Assembly (NCBI RefSeq): GCF_009664975.1
Contig: NZ_WJXB01000005.1
Location: forward strand, 1 to 64,000
Source: Paenibacillus monticola
GTDB lineage: Bacteria; Bacillota; Bacilli; Paenibacillales; Paenibacillaceae
Direction of reading: 5' to 3'
Length of the DNA: 64,000 nucleotides
The notes below the pieces were generated by a model, which searched no databases, was not told where the DNA came from, and saw nothing but the letters and a program-made list of their open reading frames with translations. Positions within the stretch are counted from its first letter, which is position 1, and every line of letters begins with the position of its first letter. A program made the position numbers and the translations under genes. Positions 52,080 through 61,362 of this stretch are shown here, one piece after another.

Positions 52080-52922
52080 TTAACGTTCGGATTTCCCTGC
52101 CACTATTGTAAATGTCTTGGGAATCCCTTTATCATATACATCCGATGATAAATTGGGCTCCTCTACCAGCTTGCTGATGACTAGTCCGCTGGACGCTGCT
52201 GCTGTAACGATTTCGCCAAGCGTCCAGCGACGCCAGTACACAACACTATGCTCAGGTTGCTCTGAATTCTCCCCTGTTGCAGGCAAATACTTGGAGTAAG
52301 ATACTTTCTTCTCTTGCAGCGTTGTATCGAAGTAATCACCAGTCACTTTATGTTTGCGCACCTTTGCTGTCGATCCCTTGGAGGAGATCAACTTGGTCGT
52401 AATCGGATGAAAATCACGCAGAATAAATTTCCCTCCTGGGGCAAGCAACCGATACACGGTATCCATAAAAGGGGTGAGATCGGTAAAATAGTGCACAATC
52501 CCCTGCTCGGCAAATACGGTATCATACGATCCGTCCATAATCTCTTCCGGCAGCTTGAGTACATCAGACACGATATAAGTAAGCTGAACCCCTGCTTCTT
52601 GCGCCAGATCAGCTGCATAGCGGGCATTAGCCTCGGAGAAATCTGCCACACTCACCTCTGCACCCAGCAGGCCGAGCGCGACCGCTTTCATGCCATTGGA
52701 GCCCATTAGGTTCATTATCTTCCTGCCGTTTACCTCACCCAGATAGGATGCCAGCGGATAAAGTCTGCCGAGCGGATCTTTCACCAGTTTCGCGGCGGCT
52801 TCAGCCGGCGTTCCAAAGCGGCTTGTCCAAGCCGTATAGGTGTCCTCGTTCCACAGTTCCTCACTTGTTGGACCTGAGTTGTTAACCAAATCCGTTTCTT
52901 GTTCTTTATCCTGTTCTTCCAT
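52080..52922 (-). CDS. Class I SAM-dependent methyltransferase
   Basis: 280 residues. The Rossmann SAM-binding motif I is degenerate (IMNLMGSNGMKAVALGLLGAEVSVADFSE, about 69-97), with a post-I acidic residue and DTVFAEQGIVHYFTDL as motif IV. The acidic N-terminal 25 residues and C-terminal strand KTFTIVAGK are family features. Methyl acceptor unknown; small metabolite methyltransferases of this UbiE type are most likely. Followed by the EamA transporter in the opposite sense of transcription order: it is downstream of it. Confidence 0.78.
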   Translation of the reverse strand: MEEQDKEQETDLVNNSGPTSEELWNEDTYTAWTSRFGTPAEAAAKLVKDPLGRLYPLASYLGEVNGRKIMNLMGSNGMKAVALGLLGAEVSVADFSEANARYAADLAQEAGVQLTYIVSDVLKLPEEIMDGSYDTVFAEQGIVHYFTDLTPFMDTVYRLLAPGGKFILRDFHPITTKLISSKGSTAKVRKHKVTGDYFDTTLQEKKVSYSKYLPATGENSEQPEHSVVYWRRWTLGEIVTAAASSGLVISKLVEEPNLSSDVYDKGIPKTFTIVAGKSER

Positions 52923-52954
52923 TACCTATGACCCCTTTGTTATATAAATATCTG

Positions 52955-53869
52955 TTATGAAACGTTCTGTAGAGTCGCAGACGCCTTCGCCGCTTTCTTC
53001 CGTCCTCCGTACAAATAAACAGCGAGTCCAAACATGACCAAGACTCCTCCGGCCCATTGTAGAGCGCTTAGTTGTTCACCCAGTAGCAAATAGGCCAGGA
53101 TACTCGCCCCTACTGGCTCTCCTAAAATATTCATGGATACTGTTGTAGCTGAGACATACTGCAGCAACCAGTTAAAGAGAATATGCCCGAATACGGTTGG
53201 AACTACAGCCAGTAGTACAAATATTCCCCAATCCCTCGCTGGATAATTAAAGAAGGGAACTCCCATGAAAAAATTATAGACGGCAAAGACGATAACAGCC
53301 GATAGGAAGACGATTAAGCTATATAAGTACGAAGGCATGCGTACTACCAGCTTTTGGCCGATTAACATATGTACCGCTACTGCAGCTGTTCCTCCGATAG
53401 ATAATAGGTCACCTTTAAGGTTGTCTGCAGAAACACCCACATCTCCCCAGCCGATAAAAAGCACACCACCAATGGCTATGGCCATGCCAAGGAGTGCTGA
53501 TAATGCAGTCCTTTCCTTATACAAAAAATAGGCGCCCAGCATAATAAACACAGGCTCCAATGCCATAATCATCGTCGAGCTGGCCACAGAAGTATACTTC
53601 AACGAACCCATCCATAGCAAAAAGTGCAATGCCAGCATGGTGCCGGACAAACCAAGCATGAACCAGTCCTTTTTACGCAGAGCAAAAGCTGCACCACTAT
53701 AAGGCCGGGCGAAAGGGAGCATCAACAGTGAAGTAAACAGCAGCCTGTACATACCCTGCACAGATGCCGGAGCCGCTGACCATTTAATAAAGATGGAAGA
53801 AAAAGATACAGCCACAATCCCAATAATCATCAGCAACGGAACGGGGACGGGCGGGTTTTTTCGATTCAC
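52955..53869 (-). CDS. EamA/DMT-family transporter
   Basis: 304 residues with ten transmembrane helices in two EamA repeats (PASVQGMYRLLFTSLLMLPF, SSTMIMALEPVFIMLGAYFL, then VSMNILGEPVGASILAYLLL in the second). Drug/metabolite exporters of this class export amino acids or small metabolites. It lies upstream of the methyltransferase gene in the same direction (32-base gap), so the pair is probably cotranscribed. Confidence 0.88.
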   Translation of the reverse strand: MNRKNPPVPVPLLMIIGIVAVSFSSIFIKWSAAPASVQGMYRLLFTSLLMLPFARPYSGAAFALRKKDWFMLGLSGTMLALHFLLWMGSLKYTSVASSTMIMALEPVFIMLGAYFLYKERTALSALLGMAIAIGGVLFIGWGDVGVSADNLKGDLLSIGGTAAVAVHMLIGQKLVVRMPSYLYSLIVFLSAVIVFAVYNFFMGVPFFNYPARDWGIFVLLAVVPTVFGHILFNWLLQYVSATTVSMNILGEPVGASILAYLLLGEQLSALQWAGGVLVMFGLAVYLYGGRKKAAKASATLQNVS

Positions 53870-53950
53870 AGGAGTAGCGTCCTTTCCGTATCATAAAGTC
53901 ACATATGTAAATGTAACGCAGACCGCCGAAAATTGCAGCCCTTTTTCATA

Positions 53951-53988
53951 AAAAAGCATAGTCCTCCACTCCAGATGAAGGTCTATGC
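53951..53988 (-). terminator. Terminator after the VanW gene
   Basis: GCATAG (53956-53961) pairs with CTATGC (53983-53988) with CCT/AGG inside; on the minus strand it is followed by T6. Lies 25 bases past the VanW stop at 54013. Confidence 0.75.
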
Positions 53989-54012
53989 AATATATTCAAG
54001 CGATTTGATTCT

Positions 54013-54837
54013 TTAGCTTGTTCCATGCAGCAGCGGAGAATACATCATTAGAGCGTGATTGTCAGTTACGTCTTCAACGCCGGCCAGCTCACCGGTGCGA
54101 GTGAATACTTTTCGCTGAATCCGGTTGCTTCGTACATAACCACCCCACGGCTCAAGACTAATCATATGTTCACTTTCATAAATCTCATACTCATACAGCT
54201 GCTGTGCATCACATCTCCATGCACCATGCAGATGCGTATCATCCAACCACAGCTTCAGTTGGTATTTGTTTTCCGTGTTATTCTGTAGTTGAAGATCAAG
54301 ATAATTATAGGAGCAGGTCGCACCGCTGCCAAAAGGCTGAGTCCGTTGTTCATCGGGAAAAACATCGTAGCTGTGTCGATGTCTTTCCGTAACCGTGAGC
54401 GGAGTATGCAACGTCATCCAGTAGATTAGATTGGACAGCTGACATAATCCGCCTCCAACACCAGAATGAAATCCCCCATAATACAGAACCATACCGTCCA
54501 CATAACCTTTGCGTCTAGTGGGCTTGCCAATGCTTCTCCAGTAAGAGAAGGTCTCCCCAGGTCGAATAAGCAAACCCTCCAGCCTTCCTATAGCCAACCG
54601 TAGATTCGTTATTTTATTATATTGCAGCTCCATATCTACATTTCGAAGACTGCGCAGTAGCGGGGTTGCGTGCTTCATGACCTCATAAGGTAAATTATTA
54701 GCAGTGTGTGATATCGCCAGCTTGCTCCGGTGCGTATACCATTGATAGTATCTTTTCCAGGTAAAATATCGCTTGCCGGCAAATAATCTCAAGCGCGAGC
54801 GCCGAATGGGCTTCATGGCTGCTTTTACCGTGATCAT
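54013..54837 (-). CDS. VanW-like protein
   Basis: 274 residues. The VanW domain covers about residues 60-200: RLEGLLIRPGETFSYWRSIG, KGYVDGMVLYYGG, GGGLCQLSNLIYW and ERHRHSYDVFPDE are conserved blocks. VanW proteins occur in vancomycin clusters and elsewhere with unknown biochemical role, possibly linked to peptidoglycan. This one has no signal peptide or peptidoglycan-binding domain. The ATG follows directly on the stop of the isochorismatase-like gene, so the two are cotranscribed. Confidence 0.85.
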   Translation of the reverse strand: MITVKAAMKPIRRSRLRLFAGKRYFTWKRYYQWYTHRSKLAISHTANNLPYEVMKHATPLLRSLRNVDMELQYNKITNLRLAIGRLEGLLIRPGETFSYWRSIGKPTRRKGYVDGMVLYYGGFHSGVGGGLCQLSNLIYWMTLHTPLTVTERHRHSYDVFPDEQRTQPFGSGATCSYNYLDLQLQNNTENKYQLKLWLDDTHLHGAWRCDAQQLYEYEIYESEHMISLEPWGGYVRSNRIQRKVFTRTGELAGVEDVTDNHALMMYSPLLHGTS

Positions 54838-55362
54838 CTAGAATAACACCTCACTCTCCGCAAGCAATGCCGCAAATCTCCCTCCCAACACCGAATTATG
54901 ATGCTTCACAATGTCTCCACCCGTTAAGTTCGCATTATCAAAGGTACTGTGTGCATCCTTAACCAATACACTTGTATAACCGAGACTGTAGGCGCGTCTG
55001 GTAGTGGTATCTAGACAGAACTCACTTTGCATCCCTGCGATCACAAGACCCGTTATCTCCCGACGCTGCAGCTCCTCATGCAGTGCCGTACGGTGAAAGG
55101 CATCCCAAGTCGGTTTCTCAATAATAAGATCCCCTTCCAGCGGAGTGATGCGGCTGCTGATCTGCCAGGTGGCTAAACCTTTAGTATACTCCTCGTCTTC
55201 TGTATGCTGAATATATACAACTGGCGTACCTGCCAACCGAGCCTTGTTCAGAAGCGAGACTATTCTTTCCATCACGCCTTCCTCATCGTGCAGCTTAAGG
55301 TCGGGATAGGAGAACATCGCTTCTTGTACGTCAATAAGTAATAGTGCAGTTTTTCCGCTCAT
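54838..55362 (-). CDS. Isochorismatase-like cysteine hydrolase
   Basis: 174 residues with the cysteine-hydrolase triad: Asp in LLIDVQ (11), Lys in EKPTWDAF (about 103) and Cys in QSEFCLDTTTRRAYSLGY (about 132). Such enzymes include nicotinamidases, N-carbamoylsarcosine amidases and isochorismatase relatives; the substrate is not evident. Cotranscribed with the VanW gene. Confidence 0.87.
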   Translation of the reverse strand: MSGKTALLLIDVQEAMFSYPDLKLHDEEGVMERIVSLLNKARLAGTPVVYIQHTEDEEYTKGLATWQISSRITPLEGDLIIEKPTWDAFHRTALHEELQRREITGLVIAGMQSEFCLDTTTRRAYSLGYTSVLVKDAHSTFDNANLTGGDIVKHHNSVLGGRFAALLAESEVLF

Positions 55363-55476
55363 TAAATAAACACTCCCCTCGTTCGTCTTTACATATTTCC
55401 ATAAAGACGATTATAGCAGAATGTGGGATTGCTGGTCATTTGAAAATTCGGTCTGTCTTCTGCGTTTCTCTAAAAC

Positions 55477-55524
55477 AAGCAAAAACGGATACTCTCCTTT
55501 TATGGACAGTACCCGTTTCTGCTT
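55477..55524 (-). terminator. Terminator of the que operon
   Basis: A 20-bp imperfect stem: AAGCAAAAACGGATACTCTC (55477-55496) with GACAGTACCCGTTTCTGCTT (55505-55524), followed on the minus strand by GTTTTA. It begins 4 bases after the queE stop. Confidence 0.8.
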
Positions 55525-55527
55525 TAA

Positions 55528-56250
55528 TTACTTACCTCTTTTATTATGCCAGATCAGTGCGTGCAGTTGTGGAAGCACACGCGCCAGATTCATCTCTTTA
55601 TCAACGATGACTTTATTAAACAACCACTCCAGCCTTTCCAGCAGTCTACCCGAGATATCGCCCTCTTCTGTGACATCCTCATTACCTGGCTGGAGAAAGA
55701 ACGGTATCAACGGATATCTCCGGTGAATACTTTTCGCATATTCATAATCCATATCATCGAATACAACGACCTTTAAGCTCTGGGTAACCTTGTTGCGCGC
55801 ACTTAGATTATTCATGATGCTGTCCAACACTTCCCAATTCGTGGACATTCCCGAGCTTGGGGGTTTGGGGCTGATCGTCAGAACGTCAACCTCATAGAAC
55901 CATTCCTGCCATCTGCTGCCTTGCGTTTCAATAGCGGCTTGAAGACCCCGAGCGTGAAGCATGCTTATAAACTCCCCCATGCCCTCGCCAATTAAAGCTG
56001 GATTGCCTCCAGAAATGGTCACACAGTTAAAGTTGTCCCCGGCAAGCTCCAGCAGCTCCGCCATAATCTCAGCTGGTTCCATCATTCGTACTTTTGCCTT
56101 CGCTGATCCATCCCAAGTAAAAGCAGAATCACACCAGCTGCAATGATAATCACAGCCGTAGGTACGGACGAACATCGTCTTCACACCGATTACTGCGCCT
56201 TCACCCTGAATAGTCGGCCCGAACATTTCAATTACAGGTATCTTACTCAC
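55528..56250 (-). CDS. queE: 7-carboxy-7-deazaguanine synthase
   Basis: About 240 residues. The radical-SAM cluster motif is CDYHCSWC near residue 34-41, preceded by FGPTIQGEG. QueE converts 6-carboxytetrahydropterin to 7-carboxy-7-deazaguanine. The GTG at 56250 is preferred: GGAGG ends 8 bases upstream, and GTG overlaps the queD stop; an ATG five codons earlier overlaps more of queD. Last gene of the que operon. Confidence 0.93.
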   Translation of the reverse strand: MSKIPVIEMFGPTIQGEGAVIGVKTMFVRTYGCDYHCSWCDSAFTWDGSAKAKVRMMEPAEIMAELLELAGDNFNCVTISGGNPALIGEGMGEFISMLHARGLQAAIETQGSRWQEWFYEVDVLTISPKPPSSGMSTNWEVLDSIMNNLSARNKVTQSLKVVVFDDMDYEYAKSIHRRYPLIPFFLQPGNEDVTEEGDISGRLLERLEWLFNKVIVDKEMNLARVLPQLHALIWHNKRGK

Positions 56251-56725
56251 AATCGCAGCCTCCATACAGGCGGTAGGAAGGCCCCTCTTCTGGAATATCC
56301 GCAGCCAGCACTTCTGCCCAAGAAGTTGGCGTCTCCCATAGCTTCACAGAGTACAGTGGCAGGCTGGCTTGCTTTAGCTTATAAGCAATATAACAAGACA
56401 TATTTTCTACCGTAGTCCGAAATGACAAGAGCGCAACTTTCGAGCCTGTCTTTATTAATGTCTCCAGTACAGGTTCATTGCCCATAGCCAGAAAAGCATG
56501 ATCCAAATGGTCGATGAGACTCTGCTGGACACTATTTTTGATGTCGCTGAAATCAATGACAAAACCCTCATCAGAATGGCCTTCTTCTACTAAAGGTTTA
56601 CCTTTCAGTACAACCTCAAGCTTATACGTGTGACCGTGCAGATTGCTGCATTTCCCTTTATGTCCAACCAGTTGATGCGCGGAATCAAAGGTGAATATTT
56701 TACATACCGAAACCTCATTAAGCAT
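56243..56725 (-). CDS. queD: 6-carboxytetrahydropterin synthase
   Basis: 160 residues of the T-fold family. FDSAHQL and NLHGHTYKLEV give the zinc-binding histidines, Cys in KGKCSNLHG is the catalytic Cys. QueD makes CPH4 from dihydroneopterin triphosphate, the second step of queuosine precursor synthesis. It starts directly after queC stop and overlaps queE. Confidence 0.93.
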   Translation of the reverse strand: MLNEVSVCKIFTFDSAHQLVGHKGKCSNLHGHTYKLEVVLKGKPLVEEGHSDEGFVIDFSDIKNSVQQSLIDHLDHAFLAMGNEPVLETLIKTGSKVALLSFRTTVENMSCYIAYKLKQASLPLYSVKLWETPTSWAEVLAADIPEEGPSYRLYGGCDCE

Positions 56726-57391
56726 TTAAGAACTAACCTTCTTTCTTTCCGCCTCATACTGCTCGAGGCCTCTGCTGCGCAGCAGACAGGCTGGGCAGGT
56801 TCCGCAGCCGCTGCCAATGATTCCGTTATAACAGGTCAAGGTATGCTCACGAACATAATCGAAATAGCCCAGTTCATCGGCCATTTTCCACGTTTCTTTT
56901 TTATCCAGCCACATCAGCGGGGTGTGAATTGCGAACTCATAGTCCATAGACAGGTTCAGCGTAACATTCAGTGACTTCACAAATACATCGCGGCAATCTG
57001 GATAACCACTGAAATCCGTCTGGCATACCCCTGTCACAATATGAGAATAACCCAGCTGTTTAGCTAAAATCGCGGCAAAGGATAAAAATAACAGGTTGCG
57101 TCCATCCACAAATGTGCTAGGAAGCTCATCCCCTTCGCCTGCGGCAATCTCTATGTCATCACGGGTTAATGCGTTCGGTGCCAGCTGGTTAAGCAGGGCT
57201 AAATCAAGAATATGCTGCTTCACGTTAAACTTCGCGGCAATCTCAGTAGCGACTTCAATTTCAGCGGCATGACGCTGGTTATAATTAAAGGTCACTACCT
57301 GAACTTCCTCAAACTGCTGCAGCGCCCAGATTAGACAGGTCGTGCTATCTTGTCCGCCGCTGAATACGACGAGTGCTTTTTTGTTCATCAT
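56726..57391 (-). CDS. queC: 7-cyano-7-deazaguanine synthase
   Basis: 221 residues. ATP-binding [10 protein letters not shown] (10-20) and zinc ligands [19 protein letters not shown] at the C-terminal end are diagnostic. QueC turns 7-carboxy-7-deazaguanine into preQ0. Between queF and queD in the operon. Confidence 0.94.
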   Translation of the reverse strand: MMNKKALVVFSGGQDSTTCLIWALQQFEEVQVVTFNYNQRHAAEIEVATEIAAKFNVKQHILDLALLNQLAPNALTRDDIEIAAGEGDELPSTFVDGRNLLFLSFAAILAKQLGYSHIVTGVCQTDFSGYPDCRDVFVKSLNVTLNLSMDYEFAIHTPLMWLDKKETWKMADELGYFDYVREHTLTCYNGIIGSGCGTCPACLLRSRGLEQYEAERKKVSS

Positions 57392-57420
57392 TAGATTATC
57401 TCCTTCTCATTCCTTGGGAA

Positions 57421-57921
57421 TTAGCGATTGCCGACTTTTTCCGGATACAGGTCATGATTGATCAAGCGATGCTCAGCCATCGACTCATACTTCGTTCCAG
57501 GTCGTCCCCAATTACAATAAGGATCAATCGAAATGCCACCACGCGGTGTGAATTTGCCCCACACTTCAATATAGCGCGGCTCCATCAGAGCAATCAGATC
57601 ATTCATAATGATGTTGACACAGTCCTCGTGAAAGTCGCCATGATTGCGGAAACTGAATAGATAGAGTTTCAGCGATTTGGATTCGACCATTTTTTGCTCC
57701 GGAATATACGAGATATACATAGTTCCAAAATCCGGTTGGCCTGTTACAGGGCATAAGCTTGTAAATTCAGGGCAGTTAAATTTAACGAAATAATCCCGAC
57801 CGGGGTGTTTATTATCAAAGACCTCCAGAATCTCCGGATCATAGCCGAACTTGTATGACGTTCCCTGGTTGCCCAGTAAAGTAACTTCTGGCATTTCCTC
57901 TTTCAATCTACCGTCTGACAT
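57421..57921 (-). CDS. queF: NADPH-dependent preQ0 reductase
   Basis: 166 residues. [18 protein letters not shown] has the catalytic Cys and Asp, and [15 protein letters not shown] carries the substrate-binding residues of QueF type I. It reduces preQ0 to preQ1 with NADPH. First gene of the operon, about 213 bases downstream of the preQ1-I aptamer, so it is the controlled gene; the product of the enzyme is the aptamer ligand. Confidence 0.95.
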   Translation of the reverse strand: MSDGRLKEEMPEVTLLGNQGTSYKFGYDPEILEVFDNKHPGRDYFVKFNCPEFTSLCPVTGQPDFGTMYISYIPEQKMVESKSLKLYLFSFRNHGDFHEDCVNIIMNDLIALMEPRYIEVWGKFTPRGGISIDPYCNWGRPGTKYESMAEHRLINHDLYPEKVGNR

Positions 57922-58287
57922 AACAAAAAACCCCTCTCTTTTCCTTCGGCTGATCGCCGGAACTGGAAAGAAGAACGAGATTTCGAAAACCTGGCTCTAC
58001 TAAAAACCGCAGTACCGTCCTATAAGGTCGGCATTTCTTTAGATGCAGCAAAATAGGAAATAAAGCAAAGGCCTGATGCCTCTACTTCTTGGAATCCCCT
58101 TTCCGGAGACCTCCCTATAGCAAAATAGCGGTCTTAGTTTTTTATAGAGGGAGTTTGCGAACCTCTCCTGCGTGATTTCACGCAGAAATCTTCTTACTTC
58201 TGTATGTTAAAAACAAAGCTATTGCGTCTTGAACTATACCATGGCAGAAGGGCTCATGACAAGCTTAAGCCCCTGGAATCCTCTTGT
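57922..58287 (-). other. 366-bp que operon leader and intergenic region
   Basis: Apart from the aptamer, a perfect hairpin CTGCGTG-ATTT-CACGCAG (58168-58185 on the plus strand) sits directly 5' of it. Downstream are AGACC/GGTCT pairing and two copies of a CTATTTTGCT motif (about 58113-58124 and 58046-58056 on the minus strand), possible parts of an alternative terminator structure. A minus-strand TTCAAG/TAACAT-like promoter at about 58200-58250 is weak. No coding frame is convincing. Confidence 0.5.
58134..58166 (-). ncRNA. preQ1-I riboswitch aptamer of the que operon
   Basis: The minus-strand 33 bases from 58166 to 58134 read AGAGG-TTCGCAAACTC-CCTCT-ATAAAAAACTAA, equal in layout and almost in sequence to the B. 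subtilis queC preQ1-I riboswitch (AGAGG stem, C-rich closing strand CCTCT, A-rich tail that forms the pseudoknot). Binding of preQ1 should turn off the que operon. Confidence 0.93.
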
Positions 58288-58971
58288 TTATTCTTCACCT
58301 ATCCTAGAAATCCATAAAGAAAGTCCGACTATCCACAAAGGTAAGAGTAGGCTCTCCATGAGTAGCAAGCCATCTCCTTTCAGAATGCTGTTCAGATTCT
58401 GGGAAATTTCAATACTGGGCCATGCAACGAAGAAGGGATATGTCCAATTCGGCAGTGCCTCATAAACGGTAACTACCAAGAAGAAAATGATCATCACCGC
58501 GGAGCTGACAGCTGAGCCATTTTGGGAGGAGTTAACTAGAAATCCAATGATGATACCCATTTCCACGAACACAATACCACCCAATATCATGTATAGCAAG
58601 GAAGGCCAGAATGCCCATGACAGCCCATAATTCAGCAAAAAGACGATTGTTTGGGACAACAAAGATAAGATTAACACCGTTAATCCTTTAGCAACAATAA
58701 TCTGACCCTTACTCAGTGGCGATATCAGCAACGCATCAAATGTTTTGCTCTCCCTCTCCTCGATTAATCCAGGACCAGTGATCATAATACCAACCATGAC
58801 CTGAGCGAATAATATCCAGGTAGATAACAACATGAAATTAAGTCCGCTTTGATCCATTACAGTAATGATCACCTTGGACATAAAGATTGGCAGTACAACA
58901 AGTATGATTATAGACGGATTGCGTAATAGATCTCTAAACTCATGCTGAGTGAGCTTTAGTACGTTATTCAA
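58288..58971 (-). CDS. ABC-2 type transporter permease
   Basis: 227 residues with about six transmembrane helices and a conserved N-terminal RDLLRNPSIIIL block typical of ABC-2/NatB-like permeases. Overlaps the ATPase stop by 4 bases and ends at 58288. Export role; substrate unknown. Confidence 0.83.
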   Translation of the reverse strand: MNNVLKLTQHEFRDLLRNPSIIILVVLPIFMSKVIITVMDQSGLNFMLLSTWILFAQVMVGIMITGPGLIEERESKTFDALLISPLSKGQIIVAKGLTVLILSLLSQTIVFLLNYGLSWAFWPSLLYMILGGIVFVEMGIIIGFLVNSSQNGSAVSSAVMIIFFLVVTVYEALPNWTYPFFVAWPSIEISQNLNSILKGDGLLLMESLLLPLWIVGLSLWISRIGEE

Positions 58972-59816
58972 CTCAGTTCACTTCCAGTCAATACAGCGAA
59001 CACATCAGCCAGAGAGGCTTCCTTACTATGGAGACTAATCATCTGACCGCTAGTCATAAGCTGATAAATATGGTCTTTGGTAGCTTCGTCAGCCAAGGGC
59101 CAAGAAGTCTTAATGATCTCTCCATCCTGCCAATACTCCGTCTCGATCTCCGCCTTGCCATAATCATTCTTTAAGCTCTGGGGATTATCTAGTGCCACCA
59201 TTCTGCCCGCATGCATAATTCCTACTCTATCACTCAGTTCTTCAGCCTCATGCATATCATGAGTTGTCAACACGATTGTGGTTCCTTCGGTCTTAATGAT
59301 CTTGATATATTCCCTGATTAATGCTGCTGAATTGGGGTCAAGACCGCTGGTCGGCTCATCCAGAAATAACACTTTAGGTTTATGGAGCAATGCTCTGGCG
59401 ATTAAGACTCGCTGCTTCCAGCCTTTAGACAAGCTGTCTACTCTTACCCTCTGTCGTTCCAGCAACTGAAGACTATCCATAACTTCAATTACACGATTTG
59501 ACGTTACTCCGTAAAGGTCTGCAAACAATATCAGGTTGTCTCTGACTGAACTGCGGGCATATAGGTTCGGAAGCTCAAAAACAACGCCAATCTGGGCGTG
59601 TAAATTCTTTTTATGTAATGAAATATTCATGCCATTAATTAATATTTCACCATTCGTTGGTTGCAGCAGGCCGGTCATCATTCGGAGCGTCGTCGTCTTG
59701 CCTGCGCCGTTGGGACCCAAGAAGCCAAACACCTCTCCCTTCCCGACTGAAAAAGATAGCCGGTCTACCGCCAACTTTTTCTGAAAAGATTTCGAAACCT
59801 CTGTGAGCTGTATCAT
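58968..59816 (-). CDS. ABC transporter ATP-binding protein
   Basis: 282 residues. Walker A GPNGAGKTT (34-42), signature LSKGWKQRV, Walker B VLFLDEPTSGLDP and H-loop TTHDMHEAEEL, followed by a C-terminal sub-domain typical of NatA/BcrA exporters. Partners the permease encoded immediately downstream. Upstream is a divergent small gene. Confidence 0.9.
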   Translation of the reverse strand: MIQLTEVSKSFQKKLAVDRLSFSVGKGEVFGFLGPNGAGKTTTLRMMTGLLQPTNGEILINGMNISLHKKNLHAQIGVVFELPNLYARSSVRDNLILFADLYGVTSNRVIEVMDSLQLLERQRVRVDSLSKGWKQRVLIARALLHKPKVLFLDEPTSGLDPNSAALIREYIKIIKTEGTTIVLTTHDMHEAEELSDRVGIMHAGRMVALDNPQSLKNDYGKAEIETEYWQDGEIIKTSWPLADEATKDHIYQLMTSGQMISLHSKEASLADVFAVLTGSELS

Positions 59817-59971
59817 TGGTTAAACCACCTTTGCTTATAGATGACAATGACCTCACTTCAAGCATATTCCTGACTATAGCGAATCATCCCTACAATGATA
59901 TGGATTCAATTTCACGGAAAGGGGTAAGGTAACTTAAAGCTACTTATCTCCTAGAAGGATGGGATCATGAT

Positions 59972-60307
59972 ATGGAACGAACCGAACAGCAACTTTTGGA
60001 TTGGCTTAATGAGCATGTGAACGAAACCGTTGTACTTGAAAAGCAGGAGCTCGATGATCTGGATACGATCCATTTCAACCTGGAATCTGTTGATTATCGG
60101 AATGCAGAGGCTGTTATCGATGAATATCTCGGCAGTGCGCTGATCTTAAGAGGTTCCGGCAGTACACTGAATGGGGATAATGAGTTGGTGCCACTACCAC
60201 AGCATAATTACGAAATTGCCGTCGCGGGACTGCAAATTGAGAGCATCCGTGAGGATAAAGTCGAGCTAAAGACTGATAGAGCTAAATATGCTCTCTCATT
60301 AACGTAA
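59972..60307 (+). CDS. Conserved small hypothetical protein
   Basis: 111 residues, acidic (many Glu and Asp), soluble, with an N-terminal helix and later VDYRNAEAVIDEYLGSALILRGSGS and YEIAVAGLQIESIREDKVELKTDRAKY as conserved-looking strands. No domain recognised. An AAGGATGG Shine-Dalgarno precedes the ATG. Divergent from an ABC exporter and convergent with murB, separated by a terminator. Confidence 0.65.
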   Translation: MERTEQQLLDWLNEHVNETVVLEKQELDDLDTIHFNLESVDYRNAEAVIDEYLGSALILRGSGSTLNGDNELVPLPQHNYEIAVAGLQIESIREDKVELKTDRAKYALSLT

Positions 60308-60330
60308 CTTTCAAAGCATAATAAAATAAT

Positions 60331-60364
60331 CGAGGCCGTAGGTATGAAGTTACCTGCAGCCTCG
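60331..60364. terminator. Bidirectional terminator between small gene and murB
   Basis: CGAGGC (60331-60336) pairs with GCCTCG (60359-60364), with TAGGTA/TACCT inside; a T-rich tail occurs on each side. Confidence 0.8.
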
Positions 60365-60369
60365 CTTAT

Positions 60370-61281
60370 TTATTCTTCCCCAATGATTTCCACTTCGGTC
60401 TCCAGCTCAATATCAAATTTATCCTTAACAGTTGCTCTTACATGCTGGATAAGTCCGATATAATCGCTGGCTGTTGCATTATCCATATTTACGATAAATC
60501 CGGCATGTTTCTTCGATACTTCCGCTCCGCCCAATCTTGTCCCTTGCAGACCGCTTTCTTGAATTAATTGGCCTGCGTATCGCCCCGGCGGTCGTTTAAA
60601 GACACTCCCACAGGATGGATACTCCAGCGGTTGCTTCGATTCACGCTTGTAGGTCAAATCATCCATAGCAGACTTAATGTCAGCCGCCGCCGCAGGCTTC
60701 AAGACAAAACGGGCTTCTAGGACAATAAACTCTCCGCTGGCAAATACACTTTGTCTGTATCCCCATTGCAGATCGTCACCTTGGAGCGTGACTACTTGAC
60801 CCGACTTATTAATAGCTAACGCACTATGCAGAACATCCTTTACTTCACCGCCATAAGCACCCGCATTCATGTATAGAGCGCCGCCAACTGTTCCCGGGAT
60901 ACCACAGGCGAACTCAAGCCCGGATAGCTCCTGCTCCAGTGCATACCGGGAGACATCGATAATTGTGGCACCACATTGAGCATACAGGTAATCTCCGCGG
61001 ACCCCCATCTCGATTAAGTCGGAGGTTTGCAGAACAATCCCGCGTATGCCCCCATCTCGAATAATCACATTCGAACCATTTCCAAGCACCGTAAGCGGAA
61101 TAAGCTGCTGATGGGCATAGGTAACAACTTGTTGTAATTCTTCATATGTGGCGGGAGCTACCAGAATATCAGCCTGCCCACCCATTTTGGTAAACACGTG
61201 ATCCTTAAGAACTTCATGAATCTTCACTGTTCCCGCAGTAACAATATGCTGTAGATCTCTTTGGATTTTGCTAATATTCAT
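60370..61281 (-). CDS. murB: UDP-N-acetylenolpyruvoylglucosamine reductase
   Basis: 303 residues. FAD-binding NGSNVIIRDGG (67-77) and GIPGTVGGALYMNAGAYGGE, and the catalytic C-terminal segment with SCGSVFKRPPGRYAGQLIQ mark a type IIb MurB of Gram-positives. It reduces UDP-GlcNAc enolpyruvate to UDP-MurNAc with NADPH, a cytoplasmic peptidoglycan step. Isolated from mur clusters here. Confidence 0.95.
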   Translation of the reverse strand: MNISKIQRDLQHIVTAGTVKIHEVLKDHVFTKMGGQADILVAPATYEELQQVVTYAHQQLIPLTVLGNGSNVIIRDGGIRGIVLQTSDLIEMGVRGDYLYAQCGATIIDVSRYALEQELSGLEFACGIPGTVGGALYMNAGAYGGEVKDVLHSALAINKSGQVVTLQGDDLQWGYRQSVFASGEFIVLEARFVLKPAAAADIKSAMDDLTYKRESKQPLEYPSCGSVFKRPPGRYAGQLIQESGLQGTRLGGAEVSKKHAGFIVNMDNATASDYIGLIQHVRATVKDKFDIELETEVEIIGEE

Positions 61282-61362
61282 CTTTCATGCTCCTTTAATG
61301 ATGTGAAAATGCTATTCTTGATAATCCATACTCTACTTCAATCTTGAAAGGGAGTTCAATGC

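Noticed and set aside
53870..54012. A small gene between EamA and VanW genes
   Set aside because: No frame with an RBS; the gap holds a terminator and the EamA promoter region.
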